Shown here: positions 45,498 through 56,626 of the stretch, one piece after another | Layout: the number at the start of each line of letters is the position of its first letter | How positions within the stretch are numbered: the first letter of the stretch is position 1 | Assembly (NCBI RefSeq): GCF_004342985.1 | Contig: NZ_SMBO01000002.1 | Location: forward strand, 372,001-436,000 | DNA length: 64,000 nt | Direction: 5' to 3' | Origin: Novosphingobium sp. PhB57 | Lineage (GTDB): Bacteria > Pseudomonadota > Alphaproteobacteria > Sphingomonadales > Sphingomonadaceae | The notes under the pieces: model-generated | Databases searched by the model: none | Seen by the model: the letters and a program-made list of their open reading frames with translations, nothing else | Told to the model about the DNA's origin: nothing | Translations under genes and position numbers: made by a program

Positions 45498-45940
45498 ACG
45501 CGGCGCCGATCCAACTCAGCGACGACGCTGCGCGTCTGGACATTGCGCGCGTCCACGGCTGGCTGGCGTCGAGCTACTGGACGCCCGGAGTCGAGCGTGC
45601 GCAGGTCGAGCGCCAGATCGCCGGTTCGCATTGCCTGGGCGCCTATCTGGCCGATGGCACGCAAGTGGGCTTCGCGCGGGTCATCTCCGACCGCGCGAGC
45701 TTCGCCTGGCTGGCCGATGTATGGGTGGACGAAAGCGTGCGCGGACAGGGGCTGGGGCGCCGTATGGTCAATTGGTTCCTCGATAACCCGGACTATACGG
45801 ACATTCGCCGCTTCATGCTGGCCACCAAGGACGCGCACGGCGTCTATGCGCGGCTCGGCTTTACCCCGCTGGTGCGGCCGGACCGGCTAATGGAGAAGCT
45901 GTCGGGGCCGTTCGCCGCGATCCTGGAGGCGGGTTCGTGA
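45494..45940 (+). CDS. GNAT family N-acetyltransferase
   Basis: A 148-residue acetyltransferase. The acetyl-CoA motif is [25 protein letters not shown] (Q/RxxGxG/A form), and the C-terminal part is [17 protein letters not shown]. The only reasonable start is the TTG at 45494, which overlaps the metX stop and has AGAAGG upstream. metW overlaps its end (45937-45940). The position between metX and metW is unusual and suggests co-translation. Substrate unknown. Confidence 0.9.
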   Translation: MNAAPIQLSDDAARLDIARVHGWLASSYWTPGVERAQVERQIAGSHCLGAYLADGTQVGFARVISDRASFAWLADVWVDESVRGQGLGRRMVNWFLDNPDYTDIRRFMLATKDAHGVYARLGFTPLVRPDRLMEKLSGPFAAILEAGS

Positions 45941-46524
45941 GCCTGCTGCGGCCCGATCTTGCCGTCATCGCCGCCAATGTCGCCCCCGGATCGCGCGTGC
46001 TGGACGTGGGCTGCGGCGACGGCACGCTGATGCTGGCCTTGCGCGACAAGGGCTGCGACGCGCGCGGCATGGAACTCGATTCCGCCAATGTCGGCCTTTG
46101 CGTGGGCAAGGGCCTCTCGGTGATCCAGGGCGATGCCGACAGGGACCTTGCCTTCTATCCCGACCAGTCGGTGGACTATGCGATCCTGTCGCAGACCCTG
46201 CAGACGACCATGCGACCCGACAGGGTGCTGGAGGAACTCCTGCGGATCGGCCGCCGCGCCTTCGTCAGCTTTCCGAATTTCGCGCACTGGCGCGTGCGGC
46301 TCTCGCTGCTCTGGGGCGGGCGAATGCCGGTGACGCGCCTGCTGCCGGTCGCCTGGTACGAGACGCCGAACATCCACCACCTGACGGTCGACGATTTCCG
46401 GGAACTGGTGCGCTCGCGCGGGATCACGGTGGAGGGCGCGTGGTTCCTTTCAGGCGACCAGACCTGCAGTCCGGCAGCGGCCAATTTCCGCGCCGAGCAT
46501 GCGGTGTTCCTGCTGACGCGCTAG
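45937..46524 (+). CDS. metW: Methionine biosynthesis protein MetW
   Basis: A 195-residue SAM-methyltransferase-like protein that partners with MetX in many proteobacteria. SAM motif I is RVLDVGCGDGTLMLAL, followed by GMELDSANVGLCVGKGLSVIQGD and AILSQTLQTTMRPDRVLEELLRIGRR. The ending VFLLTR is typical of MetW. ATGA-type overlap with the GNAT gene. A hairpin (46555-46576) follows. Confidence 0.95.
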   Translation: MSLLRPDLAVIAANVAPGSRVLDVGCGDGTLMLALRDKGCDARGMELDSANVGLCVGKGLSVIQGDADRDLAFYPDQSVDYAILSQTLQTTMRPDRVLEELLRIGRRAFVSFPNFAHWRVRLSLLWGGRMPVTRLLPVAWYETPNIHHLTVDDFRELVRSRGITVEGAWFLSGDQTCSPAAANFRAEHAVFLLTR

Positions 46525-46554
46525 GCCGGGGGGGCGTTCCGAGGCGCCCGTCCC

Positions 46555-46576
46555 GGCCGCGGTCACTTCCGCGGCC
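46555..46576. terminator. Hairpin between convergent metW and VOC genes
   Basis: Stem ggccgcgg/ccgcggcc with loop tcactt, 30 bp after the metW stop and 18 bp beyond the end of the convergent VOC gene. No clear T-run. Confidence 0.45.
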
Positions 46577-46594
46577 CGGTTACCGTCGCCCCGG

Positions 46595-46984
46595 TCAGCC
46601 GCCCATCGTCAGGCCGCAGTAGATGCCGAGCTTGTTGCCGTCCGGATCGCGCATATAGGCGCCGAAGGCATTCCGGGCCTGGGGCTTGGGTTCCGGCTGG
46701 CCCTCGCTGGTGCCGCCATTGGCAAGGCCCGCTGCGTGCCAGGCGCGGACGGCGTCTTCGTCGGGCGCCTCGAAGATGATCGTTCCGCCATTGGCATGGG
46801 TGGCGGGCTGGCCATCGCGGGCGGGGCCGAGGAGAAATTTGAAGCCGTCGAGGTCCCACAGCACGATCGGATATTCGCTGGACGCGGCGCAGGGCGCGAC
46901 GCCCAGAGCGGCGAACGTCGCATCATAGAAGGCACGGGCTTTGCCGAGATCGTTGGTGCCGAGGCGCAGGCTCTTCAGGATCAT
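46595..46984 (-). CDS. VOC family (glyoxalase-like) protein
   Basis: A 129-residue protein of the vicinal oxygen chelate fold, with the paired beta-alpha-beta-beta-beta pattern: LRLGTNDLGKARAFYDATFAALG, then FLLGPARDGQPAT, and FGAYMRDPDGNKLGIYCG at the end. Metal-binding glutamate at the usual C-terminal place is not obvious, and substrate is unknown. The start has GAGGAAGAAG upstream. The 286-bp gap before the GST gene contains no gene I can support and should hold two divergent promoters. Confidence 0.9.
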   Translation of the reverse strand: MILKSLRLGTNDLGKARAFYDATFAALGVAPCAASSEYPIVLWDLDGFKFLLGPARDGQPATHANGGTIIFEAPDEDAVRAWHAAGLANGGTSEGQPEPKPQARNAFGAYMRDPDGNKLGIYCGLTMGG

Positions 46985-47270
46985 CTTCTTCCTCCTCCGA
47001 TTGTCGCACCGAGCCGGGTCGGTGCCGCCATTTGGGCCTTTTCACCCTGAACTGGCCTTCCGCCCGGCCGCGTCACGATGGGCGCGGTGCAGCGAACGCC
47101 AAGGGTGTGGATCGCGGCCCGCGCCCGGTCAATCGCGGCTTCTCCGCCGCCACGATGATTACGGGAGATGCGGCGAAGGCGGGACTTATCCACGCGTTTC
47201 GCCCCCCTCTCCGGGCGGGGCCCATGCTTCGGGTGGACGCTCGCGGGCAGGTTTGGCATTCGAAATCGCC

Positions 47271-47942
47271 ATGTGGCACATCTTCCAGTTTCCGCTCTGC
47301 CCCTTCAGCCGCAAGGTCCGGCTGCTCATGGCCGAAAAGGGCATCGCCTACGAACTCCAGACCGCGCGTCCCTGGGAAGGCGAGGACCGGCTGTTCGAGA
47401 TGAACCCGGCAGGCCGCACGCCGGTGGTCAAGGAAACCGAACGCGGCACCGTGGTCGTCGACAGCCGCGCGATCTGCGAATATTTCGAGGAAACGGTCGA
47501 TCGTAACCCGCAGATCAGCGGCACGGCCGTCCAGCGCGCGGAAATCCGCCGCCTGATCGCGATGTTCGACGAGAATTTCTACAACGACGTGTCCGGTCCG
47601 CTGCTGCATGAGCGGATGAAGAAGCGTCTCGTGCTGCGCCAGTCGCCGGATGCCAAGATCCTGCGCGAATCGATGAAGCTGGCGCACGACTACCTCGACT
47701 ACATCGATTACCTGATCGACAACCGCCCCTGGCTGGCCGGTGCGACCATGACGCTGGCGGACCTCGCCGCCGCGGCGCAGATCTCGGTGGCGGATTACCT
47801 GGGCGGGCTCGACTGGTCGAGCCACGAACAGGCGCGGGGCTGGTACCTGGTGATGAAGTCGCGCCCCTCGTTCCGGCCGCTGCTGAGCGAGCGGATGGAA
47901 GTGATCCAGCCGCCCAGCCACTATGCTGAAGTGGATGCCTGA
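47271..47942 (+). CDS. Glutathione S-transferase family protein
   Basis: A 223-residue cytoplasmic GST. The thioredoxin-like domain starts FQFPLCPFSRKVRLLMAEKG, with CPFS as the probable active-site motif and the glutathione-binding VVDSRAICEYFEE. The all-helical C-terminal domain contains WLAGATMTLADLAAAAQIS. The ATG at 47271 gives the family N-terminus; longer frames upstream do not. Confidence 0.93.
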   Translation: MWHIFQFPLCPFSRKVRLLMAEKGIAYELQTARPWEGEDRLFEMNPAGRTPVVKETERGTVVVDSRAICEYFEETVDRNPQISGTAVQRAEIRRLIAMFDENFYNDVSGPLLHERMKKRLVLRQSPDAKILRESMKLAHDYLDYIDYLIDNRPWLAGATMTLADLAAAAQISVADYLGGLDWSSHEQARGWYLVMKSRPSFRPLLSERMEVIQPPSHYAEVDA

Positions 47943-47952
47943 GGCTTTTTGC

Positions 47953-47989
47953 TACCGTCGTCCCGGTTCAAGTGCGGGACGACGGTAGA
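47953..47989. terminator. Hairpin between convergent GST and S10 peptidase genes
   Basis: Perfect 14-bp stem ctaccgtcgtcccg/cgggacgacggtag with a 9-bp loop. It lies 10 bp after the GST stop and 8 bp after the peptidase stop. No T-run; termination is inferred from its position. Confidence 0.6.
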
Positions 47990-47997
47990 ATTATCCC

Positions 47998-49500
47998 TCA
48001 GGACGCGGCGCGGTAGCTTTCCAGAATGTCGCGGCGCAGGGCTGCGCCGCTGTCGGTGCGGGAATAGAACATGTGCCCGCCGGGATAGACGTGCAGGCGC
48101 ACGCGGTCCGGGCGGCCGAACTGCGGCATCTGCGCCATGATCAGCCGCGAGCCGAAGTAGGGGCACGAAAGGTCGTCCCAGCCGTGGACGATGTCGACGG
48201 TCATCTTCGGGTCGATGGAGATCGCCTGGCGCAAGTCCTTGACCGGGTTGTCGCTGTCGTCGCGGGTCCAGGCCTCGTTCACTTCGTAGGACAGCGCATT
48301 GTAGCGCGCGTCGATCTTCCAGCCGACCTGCCGGGTCACGAAATCGACCATGGCCGAGGTCGTCGGCGCGATCAGCGTGGTCAGCAGCGGGTCGCTGTAC
48401 TGCGGACGGGCGCTGGCCGGGAAAGGATCGTAAGCGGTGTAGTTGGAATCGTAGACCGACCCCACGAGGCCCTGATCGCGGCGGATCTCGCGCAAATACG
48501 TCGCGATGTCGACGCGGCCGTCCATGCGGCGCACCAGCGCGGGGTCGAGGCCGGTCAGTTCCGCGACTTTGGCGGAAAGGCGGTCGGTGGCTTCCTTGTC
48601 CTGCGGGCCGGCGAGGAAGTCCTGCACGTATTGGGTGCGGATATACTGCTCGACCGGGGCCATGCTCGCCTCGCTCAGGTTGCCCTGGCGCTCGAAGTGG
48701 CCGGCGACCATGGCCGGCAGGTTGATCATCCAGGGCAGCGGCGAAAGCGCATCGTCCTCGCCGATGGCCGGCGGATCGAGATAGGGCGAAACCAGCGTCA
48801 TGCCCGAAATGCCCACGCCCATCTGCGTCTGGAGATTGTAGGCCAGGCGCGGCACGCGGTAGCCGCCGTAGCTTTCGCCGGCGAGATACTTGCGGCTGGT
48901 CAGGCGGCCGTTCTGGTTCAGCCAGTCATAGACCACGCGGCTGAGGTACTTGATGTCGTTCTCGGAGGTGTAGAACGCCTTCTTGGTCGCCTCGGCATCG
49001 ACGCGGCTGCGCGAGAAGCCGGTGCCGATCGGGTCGATGAAGACGAGGTCGGTGAAGTCCAGCCAGGAGTTCGGATTGTCGCGCAGCACCGCCGGGTCGG
49101 AGGGCGCGTCGCCCTGTGCGCCGAACTGCACGCGCTTCGGGCCGATGGCGCCGAGGTTCAGATAGACCGAGGCCGCGCCGGGGCCACCGTTGAAGGCGAA
49201 GGTGACGGGCCGCGCGGTGGGGGCGCCGGGCACGGTATAGGCAGTGTAGACCACCTCGCCGATGGTCTTGCCCTTCTCGTCCTTGATGGGCAGCGCGCCG
49301 ACGGTGGCGACGTAGTTGACGGTCTTGCCGCCGATCACCGCGCTCTGCTTGATCGACTTGGCCGCGGGCAGCAACGGGATTTCGTCGCCCTCCGCGTCCT
49401 TCTTCGCTTCGGCGCTGTCGGCAGGCTTGTCGGCGGCGAAGGCCGGAACGGAACAGGCGGCGAGCACCATGGCCAGGCAGGCCAGCGAAACTTTGCGCAT
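47998..49500 (-). CDS. S10 family serine carboxypeptidase-like protein
   Basis: A 500-residue secreted protein with a signal peptide (LACLAMVLAACSVPAFAAD). The alpha/beta-hydrolase core shows the S10 landmarks: TFAFNGGPGAASVYLNLG, catalytic Ser in AGESYGGYR, Asp in HGWDDLSCPYFGS and His in YPGGHMFY. It probably removes C-terminal residues from peptides in the periplasm. The start at 49500 begins MRKVSLACL. Alone on its strand, with 204 bp to the next gene. Confidence 0.94.
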   Translation of the reverse strand: MRKVSLACLAMVLAACSVPAFAADKPADSAEAKKDAEGDEIPLLPAAKSIKQSAVIGGKTVNYVATVGALPIKDEKGKTIGEVVYTAYTVPGAPTARPVTFAFNGGPGAASVYLNLGAIGPKRVQFGAQGDAPSDPAVLRDNPNSWLDFTDLVFIDPIGTGFSRSRVDAEATKKAFYTSENDIKYLSRVVYDWLNQNGRLTSRKYLAGESYGGYRVPRLAYNLQTQMGVGISGMTLVSPYLDPPAIGEDDALSPLPWMINLPAMVAGHFERQGNLSEASMAPVEQYIRTQYVQDFLAGPQDKEATDRLSAKVAELTGLDPALVRRMDGRVDIATYLREIRRDQGLVGSVYDSNYTAYDPFPASARPQYSDPLLTTLIAPTTSAMVDFVTRQVGWKIDARYNALSYEVNEAWTRDDSDNPVKDLRQAISIDPKMTVDIVHGWDDLSCPYFGSRLIMAQMPQFGRPDRVRLHVYPGGHMFYSRTDSGAALRRDILESYRAAS

Positions 49501-49593
49501 GGAAGGAACGACCCCTTTTATCGATGCGTCCGAACGGACGTCAGGGGCGATCAGTAGAACCTTGAAATAGTATACGACAAGGGTCCGAGCGGG

Positions 49594-49671
49594 AAAAAGG
49601 TGCCTGGCCCGTCCTGCCTTCCGGAGATCGGGCCATGGGAATGGTCCATCGGAAGGCAGGGCAGGTCAGGC
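49594..49671 (-). terminator. Long-stem terminator of the CoA-transferase gene
   Basis: Arms 49602-49624 and 49649-49671 pair over 23 positions with one mismatch and two wobble pairs (arm begins gcctggcccgtcctgccttc). A shorter inner stem is possible. On the minus strand it is followed by CCTTTTT (49594-49600). It lies 34 bp after the CoA-transferase stop. Confidence 0.8.
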
Positions 49672-49704
49672 GTTCGGACGGCTCGGGGGTGCCGCCCGAA
49701 TTCT

Positions 49705-51354
<1,650 letters not shown>

Positions 51355-52542
51355 TTATCGCGAGGCCATTTCTATCACCGTTCGGGCGATCGCCACCAGT
51401 TCCGCCTCGCGGTTGACGCCGCACTTCTGGAAGATGGTGCGCAACTGCGCGACGACGGTCTGGACGCTGACCTTGCGCATCTGCGCCACGGTCTGGCGCG
51501 AATGGCCCTGGGCCAGCAACATCACGACTTCCGCTTCGGCCGTGGTCAGGTGCAGTGCCTCGGCCAGTCTCCGCGCAGGGACGTGGCTGGCAGCAAGCGG
51601 TGCGCGCAAGGTGACCAGCACCCGCGGGGCGAAGCCGAAGGACCAGTCCTGCCGCGGCAGGGTGCGCACGTCGATGAGAATCAGGCTGTCCTCGCTCCGC
51701 AGCCACAGATCGGCGGGGCCGGTGTCCAGACCGGCCAGCGCGGCGGCGATCCGGGCCTGGAGCCGCTGGTCGATATCCTGCCGCACCGCATGGAGCGCGG
51801 CGGAGCGGACCTGGAGCGTCCAGGGCCCGAGCAGGGCCTGCGCGGCGGATGTCATGCCGCAGACCTTGCCGACTGCGTCGAGCAGGATGGCCGCGCTGCT
51901 CATCGATTCGAGGGAGCCCTTCAACAGCGCGGCGCCCTGGTGCTCGATCGCGTCCTGCAGCCGGATCGCATCGAGCACGGTTGGTCCGATCCGGCGGAAT
52001 ACTTCGCGCTGGGTCTCGGTCGTATGCCCTTCGGCCTGGCCATGAAGCGCGGCAAGCCCGAAGAGCACGCCGGGGCGCTGGCTGAGCACCATCTGCACCC
52101 CGAATTCGGCATCGTGGCGGCGCACGTAATCGAGGTAGGCCTCGTTCGTCGAAATGGCGCGTGCTGCGGTGTAATGAACTTCCCAGGTCAGTTCCAGCGG
52201 CGCGCGCGTGGTGGCGACCCGGTAGTTAACGTCAGGCCGATATCCCCCGATCGTGTCGAATTCCGTCAGGAATGTGGGATTGGCGTCCGTCACCCAATTG
52301 AATGCGGCGTGCCGTTCGCCCAGCGCCAGCAATTGCGCGCGGGCCGAGCCGGTGTGGCTGGCGAGCGCTTTCAGCGCCGTGTCCCAGCCATTGGCCTCGA
52401 ACGGCGCGCGCGCGAAAAGGCCAGCCAGATCGTCCGCGCGCGTCTCGTCCCTGTCCCTGCCCACGAATCCGTCATGGAACGGCCGGGCGTGCTTAACAAG
52501 TCCTGTTATCGAACGCAGCTTCCGGGCGGCTACCATGAACAT
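51355..52542 (-). CDS. LuxR-type HTH transcriptional regulator
   Basis: A 395-residue regulator. The C-terminal LuxR/FixJ helix-turn-helix is LTTAEAEVVMLLAQGHSRQTVAQMRKVSVQTVVAQLRTIFQKCG. The 320-residue N-terminal part has no REC or known ligand-binding signature but contains a possible PAS-like region near 230 (LESMSSAAILLDAVGKVCG). The ATG at 52542 has AAGGGC upstream; other starts nearby exist. It lies 144 bp upstream of the CoA-transferase and may control it. Confidence 0.9.
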   Translation of the reverse strand: MFMVAARKLRSITGLVKHARPFHDGFVGRDRDETRADDLAGLFARAPFEANGWDTALKALASHTGSARAQLLALGERHAAFNWVTDANPTFLTEFDTIGGYRPDVNYRVATTRAPLELTWEVHYTAARAISTNEAYLDYVRRHDAEFGVQMVLSQRPGVLFGLAALHGQAEGHTTETQREVFRRIGPTVLDAIRLQDAIEHQGAALLKGSLESMSSAAILLDAVGKVCGMTSAAQALLGPWTLQVRSAALHAVRQDIDQRLQARIAAALAGLDTGPADLWLRSEDSLILIDVRTLPRQDWSFGFAPRVLVTLRAPLAASHVPARRLAEALHLTTAEAEVVMLLAQGHSRQTVAQMRKVSVQTVVAQLRTIFQKCGVNREAELVAIARTVIEMASR

Positions 52543-52620
52543 GGTATGCCCTTGATCCGAAACGGGTCCACAACCGAATCGCGACCCGAGGGATCGGCGA
52601 CAAGCCATCCTGAGATAACT

Positions 52621-52658
52621 GCCCGAGGCCTGCACCGCAGGTCTCGGGCTTTTCTTTT
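52621..52658 (+). terminator. Plus-strand rho-independent terminator without a gene
   Basis: Stem gcccgaggcctgc/gcaggtctcgggc (52621-52633 and 52637-52649) with loop acc and one G-U pair, followed directly by TTTTCTTTT. The T-run is on the plus strand, but no plus-strand gene precedes it in the gap 52543-52814. It could end a small RNA that starts near the LuxR gene. I see nothing else in the gap. Confidence 0.75.
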
Positions 52659-52814
52659 CGCGGGGACGGGCGCGAGGCCGCCAGATCGGCCGGCCGCGTG
52701 GATGGACGGGTGGCAGCGCGGCTCGGGGATCGGCATGCCGTGTTCGGCCGAAGCCTTCAGGCAGCCTTTGGCAGCCAGCTCGACATCTGGAGCTGATTTA
52801 CGCCTGGAAGCCGG

Positions 52815-55001
52815 TTATTTGCCCCACTTTCGCTGCACTTTCCCATAGCGCGTCTTGCGGGTTCCCGGCTTGCCTTCGTTGCTGCGGCCGACGATCGGCG
52901 CTTTCTTGTGCTCGTCGGGGATGCCCAGTTCGCTGGCTTCCATCTTCCTGATCTCGTCGCGCAGGCGGCCGGCTTCTTCGAATTCCAGATCGGCAGCGGC
53001 AGCGCGCATCTTCTTTTCGAGGTCCTCGATATAGGCGCGCAAGTTGTGGCCTACGAGGTTGTTCTGGCCCTCTGCGTCGATGTCCACCAGCACGCCGTCG
53101 CGGCTGGCGGTGTCTGCCACGATGTCGGCGATGCGGCGCTTGATCGTCTGGGGAGTGATGCCGTGCTGGGTGTTGTATTCTTCCTGGCGGGTGCGGCGGC
53201 GGTCGGTTTCCGCGATGGCGCGCTCCATCGATCCGGTCATGCGGTCGGCATAGAGGATCACCCGGCCATCGACGTTGCGCGCGGCGCGGCCGATGGTCTG
53301 GATCAGCGAGGTTTCGCTGCGCAGGAAGCCTTCCTTGTCGGCATCGAGAATGCAGACCAGCCCGCATTCCGGAATATCGAGACCCTCGCGCAGGAGGTTG
53401 ATGCCCACCAGCACGTCATAGACGCCCATGCGCAGATCGCGGATCAGTTCGATGCGCTCCAGCGTCTCGACGTCGCTGTGCATGTAGCGCACGCGCACGC
53501 CGGCCTCGTGCATGAACTCGGTGAGATCCTCGGCCATGCGCTTGGTGAGCGTGGTGACGAGGGTGCGATAGCCCTTCTCGGCGGTGGCCTTGCACTCGAC
53601 GATGCAGTCCTGCACCTGGTCCTCGACCGGGCGAATCTCCACCGGAGGGTCGATCAGGCCGGTGGGGCGGATCACCTGTTCGGCGAAGACGCCGCCGGAC
53701 TGGTCCATTTCCCAATGGCCGGGCGTGGCGGAGACGGCGATGGTCTGCGGCCGCATCGCGTCCCACTCGTTGAAGCGGAGCGGGCGGTTGTCGATGCAGC
53801 TCGGCAGGCGGAAGCCGTATTCGGCCAGCGTGATCTTGCGGCGGTGATCGCCCTTGGACATGGCGCCGATCTGCGGCACCGTCTGGTGGCTTTCGTCCAC
53901 GAACAGCAGCGCGTTGTCCGGCAGGTATTCGAACAAAGTCGGCGGCGGTTCACCCGGCAGACGGCCGGTGAGGAAGCGGGAATAGTTCTCGATCCCCGCG
54001 CAGCTGCCGGTGGCGGCGATCATCTCAAGGTCGAAATTGGTGCGCTGTTCCAGCCGCTGGGCTTCCAGCAGGCGGCCCTCGGCTTCCAGCTCCTTCAAGC
54101 GCTCGGTCAGTTCGAAGCGGATCGCCTCGCTCGCCTGCTTCATCGTCGGGCCGGGCGTCACATAGTGCGAATTCGCATAGACCCGCACCTTTTCGAGCGC
54201 GGAGCCCTTCTTGCCGGTGAGCGGATCGAACTCGGCAATTTCCTCGATCTCGTCCCCGAAGAACGAGATGCGCCAGGCGGTATCCTCAAGGTGGGAAGGG
54301 AACAGTTCCAGATTGTCGCCGCGCACGCGGAAGGTGCCGCGGGTGAAGGCGGCGTCGTTGCGCTTGTACTGGAGGGCGACGAGTTTGCGGATGATCTCGC
54401 GCTGGTCCTGCGTGTCGCCGGTCTTGAGGTCGAAGATCATGGCCGAGTACGTCTCGACCGAGCCGATGCCATAGAGGCACGAGACCGAGGCGACGATAAT
54501 CACGTCGTCGCGTTCCAGCAGCGCGCGCGTGGCCGAGTGGCGCATGCGGTCGATCGCCTCGTTCACCGAGCTTTCCTTCTCGATGTACGTGTCCGACCGG
54601 GCGACATAGGCTTCCGGCTGGTAGTAGTCGTAGTAGGAGACGAAGTATTCCACCGCGTTCTCGGGGAAGAAGTCCTTCATCTCGGCATAGAGCTGGGCGG
54701 CCAGGATCTTGTTCGGCGCCAGGATCAGCGCCGGGCGCTGCAGTTCCTCGATCACCTTGGCCATCGTGAAGGTCTTGCCCGATCCGGTGACGCCCAGCAG
54801 CACTTGCGTCTTCTCCCCGTCGCCCGCCGTGGAAACGAGATCGGCGATGGCCGTCGGCTGGTCGCCGTTCGGTTCGTATTCGGAAACGACCTTGAAGGGC
54901 CGGCCGGGCATCGACTTGTCGGGTCGCTGCGGCTTGTGGGGGACGAACGTGCCCGAGGTGTCCGGTTCCTCAAGGCCCCGGCGAATGATCAGCTCTGCCA
55001 T
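52815..55001 (-). CDS. uvrB: UvrABC system protein B
   Basis: Damage-verifying helicase of nucleotide excision repair, 728 residues. Walker A is [14 protein letters not shown], the beta hairpin region [15 protein letters not shown], the DEAD-like [13 protein letters not shown], motif [11 protein letters not shown], and a C-terminal UVR domain ([32 protein letters not shown]). The ATG at 55001 is preferred; upstream codons show no UvrB similarity. The 208-bp gap to the divergent DUF3617 gene shows no SOS box that I could recognise with confidence. Confidence 0.97.
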   Translation of the reverse strand: MAELIIRRGLEEPDTSGTFVPHKPQRPDKSMPGRPFKVVSEYEPNGDQPTAIADLVSTAGDGEKTQVLLGVTGSGKTFTMAKVIEELQRPALILAPNKILAAQLYAEMKDFFPENAVEYFVSYYDYYQPEAYVARSDTYIEKESSVNEAIDRMRHSATRALLERDDVIIVASVSCLYGIGSVETYSAMIFDLKTGDTQDQREIIRKLVALQYKRNDAAFTRGTFRVRGDNLELFPSHLEDTAWRISFFGDEIEEIAEFDPLTGKKGSALEKVRVYANSHYVTPGPTMKQASEAIRFELTERLKELEAEGRLLEAQRLEQRTNFDLEMIAATGSCAGIENYSRFLTGRLPGEPPPTLFEYLPDNALLFVDESHQTVPQIGAMSKGDHRRKITLAEYGFRLPSCIDNRPLRFNEWDAMRPQTIAVSATPGHWEMDQSGGVFAEQVIRPTGLIDPPVEIRPVEDQVQDCIVECKATAEKGYRTLVTTLTKRMAEDLTEFMHEAGVRVRYMHSDVETLERIELIRDLRMGVYDVLVGINLLREGLDIPECGLVCILDADKEGFLRSETSLIQTIGRAARNVDGRVILYADRMTGSMERAIAETDRRRTRQEEYNTQHGITPQTIKRRIADIVADTASRDGVLVDIDAEGQNNLVGHNLRAYIEDLEKKMRAAAADLEFEEAGRLRDEIRKMEASELGIPDEHKKAPIVGRSNEGKPGTRKTRYGKVQRKWGK

Positions 55002-55209
55002 GGCAGAACATATGGGGTATGTGCCACGGGCCCGCAATGGGAGTCGGGTTCTATGGGGATCCGGCCCGGCAGTCGGGCGAAAACGGCGGTTCGGCTGTTT
55101 TTGTACGGCACCGGCGCGCGCCCCCACCCTGCACCCCCTCCGGTATGGTGGCGGGGACGGGCCGGTGATACGTCTTGGGTCACGAAACGGTGCGAAGGAA
55201 GGTGCTGAT

Positions 55210-55779
55210 ATGAAGCCATATATGACCCTTGCAGCGATGGGCCTGGCGTTTCTGGCGGCCGGCTGCGGATCGAAGGATAAGTCCGGCGAGGCGGCGGGCG
55301 CACCGGGCAAGTCGCAGGAAGAAGTACGACAGGAAGCCGCCAAGCTCGACAAACCGCGCCCTGGACAGTATGCGCAGACCAGCGAAGTGAAGCAGATCGA
55401 CGTTCCAGGGCTGCCCAAGCAGATGGCAGACCAGATGAAGTCGACGCTTCAGAAGTCTCAGGTCAGCAACTTCTGCCTGACGTCCGCCGAAGCCGAAAAG
55501 GGCTATCGCGACATGTTCCACGATGTGGGGCAGGGCCGGGAATGCACTTATTCGCGCTTCGACGTTGATGGCGGGAAGCTGGATGCCCAAATGGAATGTG
55601 CGTCGAAGGAAGGCGGCAAGGCCGTTCTGACGCTCGACGGCACGGTGGCCGAGGACAAATCGGACATCACCGTGAAGATGGATATGAGCGGTGGGCCCCA
55701 GATGGGCTCCCAGCCCGGTGGGCAGATGAAGATGACGATGCATGTCACCACGAAACGCATCGGAGATTGTCAGGGATAA
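55210..55779 (+). CDS. DUF3617 domain-containing lipoprotein
   Basis: A 189-residue lipoprotein (LAAGCGSK lipobox) with a DUF3617 domain: [37 protein letters not shown] and [19 protein letters not shown], with the cysteine pattern of the family. Function unknown; the family is common in sphingomonads. The start has a strong AAGGAAGGT site. Confidence 0.93.
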   Translation: MKPYMTLAAMGLAFLAAGCGSKDKSGEAAGAPGKSQEEVRQEAAKLDKPRPGQYAQTSEVKQIDVPGLPKQMADQMKSTLQKSQVSNFCLTSAEAEKGYRDMFHDVGQGRECTYSRFDVDGGKLDAQMECASKEGGKAVLTLDGTVAEDKSDITVKMDMSGGPQMGSQPGGQMKMTMHVTTKRIGDCQG

Positions 55780-55826
55780 GGCCCCGTTTCGGCAGGGCCC
55801 GACCGTACAGGAGTTAGAAGGGTAAA

Positions 55827-56582
55827 GTGAACGGTCAGGCCCCGCGCCAACTCGACATGATGCGCAGCGCCATCGTGCGCCGCGCTGCGCTTGCGCGCGA
55901 GCCGCATCCGGAGGGTGTCCGCAAGCCGTCGCTGCGGCTGTTCTTTGCCGAACTGGCCTCGCTGCGCCGGGGCGGCAAGAAGCTGCTCGGGATCGAGACC
56001 GCGCTTCACCCGCAGCCCGTCATGCTCCTGCCCGGTTTCGGCGCTCATCCCAACCGGATGAAACCGATGGCCGAGGCGCTGACCCAGGCCGGGCACGAAG
56101 TTCACGAGTGGGGCCTTGGTTTCAACTTCGGCCCCAACCAGCACAATTTCGAGTTCCTGATGCGCCGGGTCGGCGCGCTGGCCCGGCGGCACCGCGCCCC
56201 GATCACCCTGGTGGGCTGGAGCCTCGGCGGGCTGTTCGCGCGCGAAATCGCCCGTCGGCAACCCGCAAGCGTGGGCAAAGTGGTGACGATGGGCACGCCG
56301 TTTTCCGGTGATCCCAGGGCCAACAATGCCTGGCGCGCCTATCAGGTGGTGACCGGGCACTCGGTTGACGCGCCGCCGATCGACTGCGACTTCGCCGAGA
56401 AACCTCCGGTGCCGACAGTGGCGTTGTGGAGCCCGCGCGACGGGGTGATCCACCCGCGCTCGGCCTGCGGCTGGCCGCATGAACGCGACCGGGCCGTGCC
56501 GATCCGCTGCTCGCACCTGGGTTTCGCCAGCGATCCGCGAGTCATCGCCGAAGTGCTCCGGCAACTCGACATCGAGGACTGA
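55827..56582 (+). CDS. Alpha/beta hydrolase
   Basis: A 251-residue soluble hydrolase with an oxyanion loop in VMLLPGFGAHPNRM, the nucleophile elbow GWSLGGLFAREIA, an acid residue near LWSPRDGVIHP and a histidine near RCSHLGF. It resembles lipase/esterase-type enzymes. The GTG at 55827 has AGAAGGG upstream. It lies 47 bp after the DUF3617 gene, so the two may share a transcript. Confidence 0.9.
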   Translation: MNGQAPRQLDMMRSAIVRRAALAREPHPEGVRKPSLRLFFAELASLRRGGKKLLGIETALHPQPVMLLPGFGAHPNRMKPMAEALTQAGHEVHEWGLGFNFGPNQHNFEFLMRRVGALARRHRAPITLVGWSLGGLFAREIARRQPASVGKVVTMGTPFSGDPRANNAWRAYQVVTGHSVDAPPIDCDFAEKPPVPTVALWSPRDGVIHPRSACGWPHERDRAVPIRCSHLGFASDPRVIAEVLRQLDIED

Positions 56583-56626
56583 GCGGGTCGACGCTGGCTT
56601 GCGAATGCCCCGATGCGGGCTTCCGT

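Noticed and set aside
55002..55209. Possible SOS box before uvrB (GTTC-like half-site near the start codon)
   Set aside because: Only one half-site (ATGTTCTG) is visible and no second half-site occurs at a suitable spacing.
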